A stretch of 64,000 bases of DNA from NCBI GenBank assembly GCA_010645155.1, contig CM021317.1, positions 5,717,123-5,781,122 of the forward strand. The letters run 5' to 3'. The notes beneath the pieces were generated by a model. That model was not told the origin of the DNA. It ran no database searches and was given only the letters and a program-made list of their open reading frames with translations. Below, piece by piece: positions 49,261-60,607 of the stretch. The stretch comes from Tigriopus japonicus (Eukaryota > Arthropoda > Copepoda > Harpacticoida > Harpacticidae). The position numbers and the translations under genes were made by a program. Position 1 is the first letter of the stretch; each line of letters starts with the position of its first letter.

Positions 49261-51883
49261 TTTTTTTTTACGTCTTTTTCGATCAAAAAAGGAAGGAGGG
49301 AAGGATGTTTTTGATGAGGATGATTATAATAATGATAATCAACCTTTTTGTGGGCATTTCAATTTCTGGGATTTGATTGCCAGGAAGTTTATGACAACAA
49401 AAGAAAGAAGTTCATACTTTCTTTCCTTAAAAACTTTGAGTATTTTCTCATTTGGAGGGATTACCTTATTATAATACAGACCTGCTGCCGTTAGCAGTCT
49501 TGGCTTGCCAAAACATGTCAGTTTTTAAGGGTCAGATTTTCGAAAAATGTTGCATTTAAGAGCAATGGCATGGATGTATAGCTAGAAGTATTGCAAAGTA
49601 ATTTAAAAGCAAATACAGAAATTGGAAGTCTTCAATTGAACACATGATTTGTTTTCAGGTTTAGTTGCCCCAGGAACCGATCTCTTCTGGCCATCTTGTT
49701 ATTCAATGTCGGGCGTTCCTGATTCAAAAGTTCGGAGGAGCCCCTTCAATTTATGTAGCAAAATTTCAGATAAAAACAAAACATATTTTTTTGCAAAAAA
49801 AATGTTAAGAATTGCTATTCCAACTTCATGTTGTGCGTATGAGAAAGGAATTGTTGCAATTACCAGGCCTAAATCTTCGTTTTAGCTACCTTTCACGCTC
49901 GTCAGAAACACGTCTTCCGAACTTTTTTGCCGACAAAAGTGATGACATTACTAGTAATTCCTGCCATTCATAGCAGTATTTTAAAAATGGGAGTCTAAGA
50001 ATTTAGTTACAACTTCAATTCAATTTCAATGGTTGTTCAAGGCCGAGAAAAACAAGCCATACATTGGCGATGCCATTATTTTCATTCAACCACAAACTTT
50101 TCTTCAAACAATTCCAAAATGAACAAAAAGGGCTGATTTTATTTGCAATTTTTGTCCAAGTTAACGTCACTGACTTTGAAATAAATAGCTTACTACCGAT
50201 AGAACCTGTACTAGTTTCCTAAAATTTATTGAATTTTTTTTTTTTTTTTGATAACTAACTCTTATTTCAGAAAAATTGCAAATACGGTGAGGATTTCAAA
50301 ATTCGAGACTTGTTGTTTCAGACTTTACTAAAATAGGTTGCGTGAATCAATTCGGAGCGAAAAATCCCGGGTAAACTCATATTGCTTGGAACAAGACAGA
50401 ATCCGTGGACAGGGAGACTCTCTAAGGGAGACCTCTAACTCCGGTGCTAAACCAATTTTCTATTAACTGTTTGTATTCGCAGGAGGACTTAATACCAAAG
50501 TTGATATTTCATTGCTCTATTGAACTACCATAGTAGTTTCACAAAGCTTTTGCGATCGCCAAAATGCAATATTTTAGATTTCATACAGGATGAATTGAAA
50601 CTTTCAGGAAATTTGATTAAATTGAAAATAACAAGTAAAAGAAAAAGTAACAAGTAATCTCAAGAAAAACATGCATTTTTCCTTAAATGACTGATTTGAG
50701 ATTACAGCAGATCATCCTCGACTACTTTAAGGTATCCAAATTCATTCAATAAAAGTGGCCTAGCTTCGCCTAAAATCACGTCTAATCCTCAAGTTATTGG
50801 TTCCTTGATCATAGATATACGTACAGAAGAGGATGCGAAGACAGCTGTTTGTTGTTGTTTTTGAGAGCCCAAAGAGGCCCCAAGGAGCAAACGATAGGGA
50901 AGTGTTATGGACTCAATATTCAATGTTTTTTACTAAATGAGTGGATGAATTGTCTAGACATCATTCTGGTGTGTGTATCTGTCTCTTAGAGATAATCAAA
51001 TGCAACCCACTCTTGGGTAAATCACGTTCACCACTCATTATCAACACTGTTTGTAACTATTCTTGTGAACAATTAAAAGTGCACTAATAATTAAATTAAT
51101 AATAATCAAAACGAAGAATCTTCTTTTTAATTCTTTTGTCTCAACTGAACAACTGAAAAGAAACGAGAAGAACAAAAAGAAAAAAGGAAATTGTTTGGAA
51201 AGAGTCTAGATAAAATCACGAGACCTCGTGAGAGACATTACACAATTCAACTTATCCTGAAATACCAATGGTTTCAGACTATAAGTACCTAACAACACCA
51301 TCAAAGTGAAAAATATTGTGCTCCATGAAGGTGATCTATTCTTTACTTGATTCCCGCATGAATAGTCATTCAGAGGGAAGAATCAACAACTCAACTATAA
51401 ACAATTCGCTTCCTCTCAGTTTGGCATGTCACAATGTTGATATTTGGCATCTATTGGATTTCAAGCACTTTAAGTGATAAAATGTTGATTACAACTGATG
51501 TTTTTTTGGGGAAGAGTGTGAATTCCTTGGTTGTAAGTTTCATTGTTAACAACAGGGAATGAATTTTCCAAAAAGACGCTCAATTTTCATGAAACTTGAT
51601 CTGTGTAACATTGAACCGTTGTCTGAAGTTGGTATTATTATATTTAAATTATACATGCGTTTAATTGAGATCCATTCTCAGTTTTGTGCGAGACATTGGG
51701 CTGAAACGGCAGGAAAAAGAGCACAATCTCATGCTGCAACTTTGTTCTGAAGTGATGTGTGCTATCAAACACCTTTTTCTATTGTGTATTGGCAATTTCG
51801 TTCAAATTCACTGCAGAGCCGCACCGTTTTAGGGGACACGTTTTTTGGGACTTGGGCTACGCGTCAGCTGAAGTTCGCGTCCA
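49261..51883. other. AT-rich DNA, no gene seen
   Basis: Only short unsupported frames. A 14-T run lies near 50236. Nothing else recognisable. Confidence 0.4.
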
Positions 51884-52831
51884 GTGGTGAGAGGTTCCTG
51901 CCTTGATTATGGCAAGGAGGACGGTATTACATGGAGTGGGATTGAATGAGGGCCCGTGGATGGCCTGTTACTGCTTCTCTGCTAATTTTCCTGCGTGATG
52001 GCCTGGAGCAACGTGGAGTGAGATCGAGCGAGGGCGCGTTACTGCGTTGGTGTGAATTTTCCTGCGTGATAGCCTTGAGTTAATGAAGAATTCCAATATA
52101 ATTCGGATTAATGCCGTTTTATTGACGTAAGTCATAAAACAAAAGTCCACAAGGATTCAATGAGCAATCACTTGTGCCCAATTGATGTCTCTCAAAGAAT
52201 TCAAACTGTGTTGTTTCATTGTGTTAAGTCAAATATCTTCAAACTCCTGATCTATTGACTTGTTTTGTGATAGTGATTGTCCACCTTTTGTTGAAAGCAA
52301 CATGATTTTTATCATTGGGGTGGTTTAAGGGCATTTTTCTCTTTGAAGAATGCTAAACAAGATCTTCTTTGTATCTTTTTCATCATTTTACAGTCTTCTT
52401 TTGGCTTTAGAACCCCAATTAAGTGCTAAAAACAAAGACAGAAGAACATTCATATCATTGTAGAAAGAGAAGAATGTCCTAGAACTATCCCAATGATAAA
52501 AACAATGTTGCTTTCAACAAAAGATGGACGATCACTATCACAAAGCAAGTCAGCAGATCAGAAGTTTGAAGATATTTGACTTAACACAATGAAACAACAC
52601 AATTTAAACTCTTTAAGAGACATCAATTGAGCATCAAATGATTGCTCATTGAATCCTTGTGGACTTTTGTTATATGACTTATGTCAATAAAACGACATTA
52701 ATCCGAATTATATTGGATTTCTTCATTAACTCCAGGCTATCAGGCAGGAAAATTCACACCAACGCAGTAACGCGCCCTCGCTCGATCCCACTCCACTGCC
52801 TGGAGTTAATGAAGAAATGCAAAGTAATAGG
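51884..52831. mobile_element. Large foldback (palindromic) element, copy 1
   Basis: 52013-52796 is a 784-bp inverted repeat with arms near 390 bp. The left outer end GTGGAGTGAGATCGAGCG mirrors CGCTCGATCCCACTCCAC on the right, and the arms pair continuously to about 52400 with decreasing identity at the centre. The left flank (51884-52012) repeats the outer end in tandem. Mirror frames of 60-64 aa (each containing FMTYVNKTALIRIILEFF-like text) come from the two arms and need not be proteins. The right flank is itself another partial unit, cut by a hAT-like element. Confidence 0.75.
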
Positions 52832-53928
52832 TAGGGACGGGCAGAAAGTGTAAATAATCTTACCCTCTTAGTTACCAAAAGTTGCAAAAAAATGTGCCCA
52901 AAAGTGCAAAACAAAGTGCAGAAAAATGTTGAAAGTGCAAATAAATGTCAAAAAAGAGCAAATAAATGTCAAAAAAAGAGCAAATAAGTGTCAGAAAAGA
53001 GCAAATAAATGTCAAAAAAGAGCAAATAACTTGCATTTGGACTTAAAACGTCATTCATGGAGTACCCATGGCTCCTAATTGAGCAAGAGAAGTCATTTAC
53101 AAGTTCTAAAGACATTTGAGACGAGTTTGAGGTGAAGAGACAATGCCGCACAAGTAATAGAGTTCTATTAATTAGGTCACTAGCAAAAAGGATGTAAAGT
53201 CATGAAAAATACTCTAGTCAACAATCTTCTGAATTTTTCATTCTTAAGGTGGTCTCATGGATGTATGTACCTAAAATATTGTCGAAATATATTTAGCAAA
53301 TGTTTTATATGGCTTTACATCACTCCGTTTTTGTCCTTCAAGTTGTTCAAAAATAGACATTGAAAATTGAACAGAAAAATACCCACGTGTGCCTAACAAT
53401 TGCATCAAAGAAAATAGTCATAAATGTGTTTTAAGCATGTTTTTAGTGACATTACTTCAATATTTAGCCCATGGCCTAATTACCAGAACTCAATTTCAAA
53501 TGTGGCATTCATTGTCTCTTCACATCTATATTGTTTGTAGATCCTTCCATTACCATAACATGAGTTTCTTTAGGTTTCCTATATGTTGGTTGCATGCAAT
53601 GAGATTCTTTTGTCTTATCTTTAGTTTAGTAAACAGGATGTTATAGTTAAAGCCAAGATGGTGAATAAAGTGTGAGGTTTGCGTCTGAAATGCACATATT
53701 AATTCAAGGTGTTAAGAATGGTTGACCGCAAATGCAAGCTTTTTCGACTAGTTCAAAATTTGATCTTGAAACTAAAAATTCTTTCAAAAGCCACTACATT
53801 TTCTTAACAATTTGTCAATTTTGGCCAAAAACGTAAATAAAAAGTGCAAATAAAGGTGAAAAGTGCAAAAGTGCAGAAAAATGGGTTTATGTTACCAAAA
53901 ATCTTTTTACACTATTTGCCCGTCCCTA
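52832..53928. mobile_element. Non-autonomous hAT-like element
   Basis: 1097 bp with terminal inverted repeats starting TAGGGACGGGCA, continuing with imperfect pairing (AGTGTAAA). It is flanked by a perfect 8-bp duplication GTAATAGG (52824-52831 and 53929-53936). The 8-bp duplication plus the TAGGGACGGGCA end is typical of hAT. No transposase frame. Subterminal DNA is rich in GTGCAAATAAA-like phrases. It sits inside foldback-family sequence, so it inserted later. Confidence 0.85.
52935..53032. repeat. Tandem repeat of about 22 bp inside hAT-like element
   Basis: Four to five units related to AAAGAGCAAATAAATGTC in the left subterminal region, with single-base variation between units. Confidence 0.7.
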
Positions 53929-54467
53929 GTAATAGGGATTAATGTCTTCTTATTTCCATAACCTATAAACAAATGTTCAAAAGTAGAGGGCGGAAAAAAG
54001 TTGAAGAAAAGAAGCTTTATAGTTGGACATATGGCCAAAAAAGTACTTTTTCAGCTGAAAATGGTTTTTTTACCAAATGAAAATGAACAAAATATGGTTG
54101 TTTTCCCCAAAAAAGGTTTTCTCTTCTCAATTTGTCAATTAATAGGGCAAAATGTATTTAATCTGTTGTTTTTTTAACCGGCATTTTTTTTGTTCTCGAT
54201 ATTCAAATCAATATTTTTTTGTCCTCGTTCTTTCACCTAAAAAAATTGACGACCTTTCTTTTAGGTCGGATTAAAATTTAAAAAAAAAAGTTTTTTTGTG
54301 TCTGAAAAACGTGGAAAATATTTTTTCCTGCTTGAAATTTCTATAATGTGCAAAATAAGTTCAAAATAAGTTGCAAAACCCGAAAAAGTTTTTCTCTCAA
54401 AAACGCAAAAAAGTGTTTTTAAAGTTAAAAAAAAAATTAAACTTTTTAATCCTCGCTCTGTTTGTAA

Positions 54468-55104
54468 CGATTCAACGAGCGATCACTTGATGCCCAATTA
54501 ATTGATGTCTCAAAAAATTGAAACTATGTTATTTGATTGTTTTAAGACAAATATATGCAAACTCTTGACCCACTGACTTGCTGTAAGATAATAATTGTCC
54601 ATTTTTTTGTGAAGACAACGTGATTTTTATCTTTGGGATTGTTCAAGGGCATTCTTCACTTGGTAGAATGATGTATGTAAATTTTCTTCTCTGGCTCTAT
54701 TTTCAGTACTTAATAGGGGTTCTTAAGACAAATAAAGACTGCGAAGGGTTCAAAAAACTACAGAGATGAAAATAAGTATCATTCTACGAAGTGAGGAAAA
54801 CCATTGAACAATGCCAATGACAAAAACCATGTTGCTTTCATAAAAAGAGGGACAATCATTATCACAGAGCGAGTTAGTGGATCAAGAGCTTGAATATATT
54901 TGACTTAACACAATTAGACATCACAGTTTCAATTCTTTGATTGAGAATATTGAATCCTTGTTCACTTTTGTTTTATAGGTTATGTAAATAAAACGAAATT
55001 AATATCAATTATATTGCATTTGTTCATAAACTCCATCGAGGCTTTCACGCATAAAAATTAAAACGGACATGGTAACGCGTCCTCGCTCGATCCCACTCCA
55101 CGTA
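54468..55104. mobile_element. Large foldback element, copy 2 (left arm truncated)
   Basis: Begins GATTCAACGAGCGATCACTTG and matches copy 1 through its centre to the right end CGCTCGATCCCACTCCACG (about 55085-55102). The left outer 120 bp or so are missing. Identity to copy 1 looks moderate, so it is an older or separately diverged copy. Confidence 0.7.
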
Positions 55105-56637
55105 ACACCGTCTTTCTTGATTAAGGCCATTGGCACTTGTTGTTGGCATGCCATGACATTGTAATGAATTCCAATGTCATGCTAATTCAATTTCAGTCAT
55201 TTATGCAATATGATTTTTCACTTGCACTTACAAATGCATCGCACCTCGCGATTAGGAAGCAAAACTTAAATCAGTCCCAACACAATTAAGTTTGAAAAAA
55301 AGGTGGCATTTTAACTAGTGATGGACCCAAAAGTCCTTTGGTCGAAATTAATATAAATAATATAGTTAAGAAGTAGAGTTTGAGAGTAAAATTTTTTTCA
55401 CTATCCATGATCCTCTGAAAAATACTTTTAACGATGTTTTAATATTGGCGATTACCTTTCTTCAGATGCATGGGCAGTACATTATTTAGGGTTGATTATG
55501 CATCTAACAAACTGTAGTTAACTGATTTCTGTTACAGTTAAGAGCCTCTTCGGCCCTTCAATAATTTAAATTTAATATAAGTAACTTCTTGCAAAATGGA
55601 AAAATGAGACCTTTTTATTGATTTCCAGCAAAAATATTTCATGTATGAGGATTAGCTTCTTAGTCAAGTGAGGGGAAAAATCTGCTGTTATTGCCTAAAC
55701 AGTGAAGATTAAATTTATCCATATAATGTTTCTGAAGCCGTCTGATAACATGTGGGGTTTTGACAAATCAAATGGTTTCGAACAAGTTTTGAAAAGCTGC
55801 TTACCAGCGAGAATTGGAGAATTGAAGTATTCTTACTTAGCACCGTCTAAATATATCTGAACTCTTTCAGGACGAAACTTTTGTTACACACTGTACACGT
55901 GAAATATTTTTAAGGTAGGAAGGTACTATAAGCACTGGTGTTTACTGGTGTTTGTTGTATAATACAACAAATTTAATGTGTTATACTGCATGACCGTGAC
56001 TATATCAAAGGTTAAATTTTTGAGTGCCACAACACCCAATTGGAATGAAAGGGTTAAAGATATTCATAATATTGGCTTCTTTCATTACTTGTGATGATAT
56101 AAAGTTGCATGAAAATCATCAAAACAACTAAGGCCCTTTACATTGCAAAGAAATAAGTTGTAGGTTTCACACAAACAGCATGAAAATTCTTCATTTTTTA
56201 CATTTAGTCGCAAGTCAAAATGATAAAAATGTGATCTAAACCACACTTAAAATACACAGTTTTGAAAAATGTCTTTTTAAACACAAAAAGGGCTTGTTTG
56301 TACGTGTTCAATTCAAATTTTGTGAAAATCTGTAAGATTTTGAAAAATCGCTTTTGGTCCAAATTGAGCATGGTTCTTCGAGAAAAATCATGTTCACACG
56401 TCTGAAGACACGTCTGGTCGGTAGATTTCCTTAAATTTTCAAATGAACATTCAACTTAGTGATATGAAGATAATTAGATCACTTGAAAATTAGTTTTGAA
56501 AAAATATTCTAAGTTTGATTTATTTAATACTTATTTTTATTTAGACCTGTCGTGCCAAAAAAACAAAAATGAAGAATTTTCATATACTTAGTACGATCAA
56601 AAACCTACATAGAATATTTGGGAATTTGAGTTGAATT
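55105..56637. other. AT-rich repeat-like DNA, no gene
   Basis: No family recognised. A segment with CTTTCAGGACG (about 55868) and AATGAAAGGGTTAA (about 56045) at opposite ends looks like a short element, without firm borders. Confidence 0.35.
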
Positions 56638-56868
56638 TGGGGGGGGGGGTATTTTTTAATACCGCTACAAGGAATGGGATTCCCTGTAACGAGAGTTAAT
56701 CGTTAATATAGTTTCTATAATAAATGTTTATATGAAATTTGATCTACCAATGAGTTACTGTTGGCAGATCTATACAACCTTTGTATAGTGGGTTGGTCAG
56801 GAATAGTGTTTAAAAATTTGTCCAATCCTGCCTTAAATGCTGTTAGAGGATCAGCTCCTACATAAAAG
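56638..56868 (-). mobile_element. Non-LTR retrotransposon 3' end fragment
   Basis: On the minus strand it matches the 3' end of the 20464 copy (VGADPL, LDKFLNTIPDQPTIQ), including the G-tract, the TATTTTTTAATACCG segment and the GGAATGGGATTCC hairpin. It is 5'-truncated at about 56868, as expected for non-LTR insertion. Confidence 0.65.
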
Positions 56869-57144
56869 ACATAAAATTTCGCCCACATATGCAAGAACAT
56901 GTGAAGTATTATAGTATAAAAGGGCAATTTTGTATTGTACAACTAATTTGACAACACCATTAGTAATACGGAATTTAATAGAATTGCCTCCGGAATCCTT
57001 CTATACGTAACATCGTTAAATTTCGTTCAAAATTTCAAACTTTTAAGACGAGAATGCAGTTGTGTCGCTCATGAGCAACTCTTTTTAACTTAAAAAAACC
57101 GTTAAGATTTCCCAGGGCGACAGAAAAACAATTTAAAACAAGAA

Positions 57145-57660
57145 TAGCGTTTGGGTGTTATAACACCCAAACGGGTAATGGTGACGATGTGAGGTCCGGC
57201 CGAAAGAGCGAACCAGCATTGCCGGAACTTTTCGAACCAATCATGCCAAAAAACATCAAGGGAAAGGCCAGATTTGGTTTGAGAGAAACAAATTGTGTTA
57301 TTCCATGATTAGCACAGCTCACAAATTTGGAAACGTTGGGGTAAGTAATGATAAAAGCAATTAATACGCTCTAAATTTACTCCAAAGAACTAATATGGGA
57401 TTAAAGCACTCATTAATAATCTGGAATCTGCAAATTGAGAATCTGGTAATCAATAATATTTGTTAGGGCAATAACTTAAGATGTTTCTGTTTCTGTTTTG
57501 AAAGTAGAACATTTTTAAATGGGAAGAAGTGTTCTCCTTGGCATTTGCCATTTTACAATTTGAAACTATTGATTTGGAAATATCTGGCAACGCTGTTTTG
57601 TTGGGCCTTTGTCCAGACCTCACATCGTCACCATTACCCCCCAAACGTCCTGAAAGAGTT
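57145..57660. mobile_element. Element with imperfect inverted repeats, class unknown
   Basis: GGGTAATGGTGACGATGTGAGG near 57173-57195 recurs as its reverse complement near 57611-57635, and flanking sequence also pairs loosely for about 70 bp. The right end reads CGTCCTGAAAGAGTTAA. The spacer has no convincing gene. Probably a MITE. Confidence 0.5.
57148..57173. repeat. Perfect 26-bp palindrome
   Basis: CGTTTGGGTGTTA followed at once by its exact reverse complement, inside the left arm of a larger inverted repeat. Confidence 0.85.
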
Positions 57661-60607
57661 AAGTTAAGGAAATTTTTTTCGCAGTTTTCGGACCTACAAA
57701 TACAAAGCCCACCTTACAACATTGCCAAAAGATGATTCCAGATAAAATCGGACAAAATCGCAGCGACATTTTTTTTTGCCGTGGCTTGTCCATGGATATC
57801 TAGAGATATCGCGAGCAGTCCAAAGTTTAGGTCAAAATTCTGATGAAAAATGGTCGGTTGGGTCAACAATTGTACATTGAAAAACTTCAAAATAAGGATG
57901 CCAAGAGGAGCTTGCCTCCAAAGCTCCACTTGGACTTAATCATCAGCTCGAAAAAGATATTGTTTTAATTAAAGCACTATAAAAAATAGTGCTCTAGTTC
58001 CAATCAATTTTTCGATGTTCGAAAGTATTTCATAGTAATTTCATTAGATTTGCACAAACCTACATGATCCCAAACAACACTAGTGTCGAAAACACTCTTT
58101 ATGTCGACCACATAAACTTTCCTGATTTTATTACAATAAGCAAATTATTGAGGATTATAGAGATCCTAACGGGGCAAATTTACTCAGCTTACTGAATCAT
58201 ATTTCATTGTAATGATATTCTCCGTGATTGTGGAATAGGAATGAAAAATGACTTTTGTAGATGATAGAAATTTTTGATTGCAGAGGACCAAAAATTGTGG
58301 CCTTCAATCTCAGGGTAAAAATATTTTTTAGTCCTTCTTTAAAATCTTGCAAACACAACTGTTCTGGGAATTTAAACGGTCTTATTGGGATGGGTCTTAA
58401 GATTTTGATATACATTAAAAATTGTATTTTCGTATAATTTCGTGATTGTGATGATGAAAAGGTGGATAATATGAAGAGAACTAAAAGGCTCTAAATCTAG
58501 GTGAGCATAAAAAAGTATCCAAGCACTGAAAAATTCTACCGTCTGAAGTTGTCATCTAGCATTTCATTGCCTTACACAATTTGGAGCGCAAGGTGTATTT
58601 TCTTCATTGAAAACTTGTTTTTGCCTTTTCCTGGGGATAACGTAGTCATGGCTGAAAAGAGAGTCGTTTTCGCAAGAACTATGGTTCTTGCTTTCGACAG
58701 TTCTTCTATTCAAAACTTAAAAAAATGCTCTCTTTTCTAAACGTAACAAGATGTTTTCGTTTCATTGTTGAAAAAAGTACCAAATTTACTTTTTATTGGC
58801 AGAATTATTCCCTTCTCAATGGACAGATGCTAGATCATCCGCATATTTCACTTAATGGCAACCCATGTGGGATATATCTTTGGACAACATACACATTTGA
58901 GGTAGTTAGTGACTAAGCAATGTTAACCTGACATGGTAGTGGGTGGTACTACAAGGACAAAACATTGCGCACTATTGGCTCATCTTTGAAAGGATGGTAG
59001 TTATGAGCAGCCACGGAGCCAAAAAGCTTATTACGTAACATCTCAGCTTTGGGGATTTCCTGTTTAAGGTTACTCAACGAGAACTTTAAAATATCCAAAA
59101 AAGTATCCTAAGCGGGGCGTGTTCAACTACAACCAAAAGGCTTCATGAACGGCCCGACCTGTCCATTTCCAAGCCCGTCGTTCACCTTAGAGAGCACTAT
59201 CTTTTATGAAATAAATCCGTGACGTTTCGTATGAGCTTCTTCATCTTGGACATAGAAGCCGACCGCATGGACGTTTGTCGCGATATGAGTTTTCCTACTC
59301 ATCATGCCTCTGGTGAAGATGAGCCAGCCCAACGCGATAGCCAGGTTCACTCCAACTTTGATAGCATACTATGTAAGCCTGTATCAAGTAAATCTACGTA
59401 ATGTTGTAGTTCTAGTATGGTAGAAGCATGAATGCGTTTCTTTCCATACACCACACCTTAGAGTACTCGTTGAGGGCAAAGTCTCGTTCGTCCTTACGAG
59501 TGTCAGTATTGGGGAAGTCGATACGATAGGAAACTACTCAGGGAATCACATGGCGTCGATGGAAGGATGGAAGGAGCGCCAAAGACTCACCACGCTCCCC
59601 ACGCTCTCTTTCTCTCCTGTTGTTGTTGTTGTTGCTGTTGATGCTGTGGCTTGAGCTGTTGTTGTTGTGGCTGTCAGTAGTAGTAGTAATGGTGGTGATG
59701 GCGGCAGTGTCGACGTCGTTGGACAGGCTCTCCAGGCTCTCCCATCCATGGAAGGAGTCTTCCACGACCACTTTCCTGCGTGCGTACGTACGTACTCTCC
59801 GGATGAACAGGAGCTCGATCTGCCCAAATTGCCAGGAATGCCAATCCTTGTCCTCTTGACCTAGTCAAAGCCTTAGTTACTGAGAGGAGGACCAGGAGCG
59901 GTCTGAAAGCGAGCTACTTTCCCATCCATCCCCGAAAACGAAGAGACAGACAGCATCAAGCCAGCTACTCACTCCGGAAGGCTAGCAACTTGGCCAACAA
60001 TTCGGCACCAACTTGTTGCTTGCTTGCTTACTTTGTCCACATCGGGTCTTGCCTTTCTCAAGGAGGAGGAGGAGGACAAGGAGGAGGAACAAATGGGAAA
60101 ACGGCTTCTTTGTTGCCACAGCCAGCCTTAAAATTACTGCTAAAGGGATACATAGAACACACATTCAATTGGTACTACTGTGGCCACAACAACAACAACA
60201 TCAACAACACCAGCATGTGACGAGGCAGTCCTCCTACATCGCCGTCGTAGATCATGGCCAGCCTTCGTCCTGTTCCTCCAGCAACTGCAGCAACTTGTAG
60301 CTCCACTCTGAACTAAATATCCACTATCATTCTGTAGGGCGTGCAGAGGCAGCTTTCATCGCCCCCCCTTCTTTTCGGTGGCGAGGAGCGTAGAGCAGGG
60401 CCAAAGGTCAGGATTTCCCGTGGAGGCAGCAAGCACACTGGCTAGGGTTGTTCCATTTCCAGCGAGAAAGCATTGGGAAGTGTTCCTCCGATTGTTCCTC
60501 TGGGAGTGAGTGAGTGAGTGCTGAGCAGAGACCTGAAGGGAGCTGACTTTCTTGTGTTCCCCTGTTGCTTCCCAAGGGTGCTAGGAGCTGCAGGAGTTGG
60601 GGTGGGG
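57661..60607. other. Intergenic, promoter-side of BTB gene, simple repeats at right
   Basis: No exon supported. 59.6-60.3 kb contains GTT, GGAGGA and CAA triplet runs that create low-complexity frames on both strands. A GTGA run lies just upstream of the BTB start. The BTB promoter and 5' untranslated region probably lie in 60.0-60.6 kb. Confidence 0.4.

Noticed and set aside
51968..52853. 60- and 64-aa mirror-image frames as a conserved small protein
   Set aside because: They are the two arms of one palindrome, so similarity is automatic and not evidence of coding.
52935..53032. CRISPR-like spaced repeats
   Set aside because: Plain tandem units of about 22 bp without unique spacers, inside a transposon in a eukaryote.
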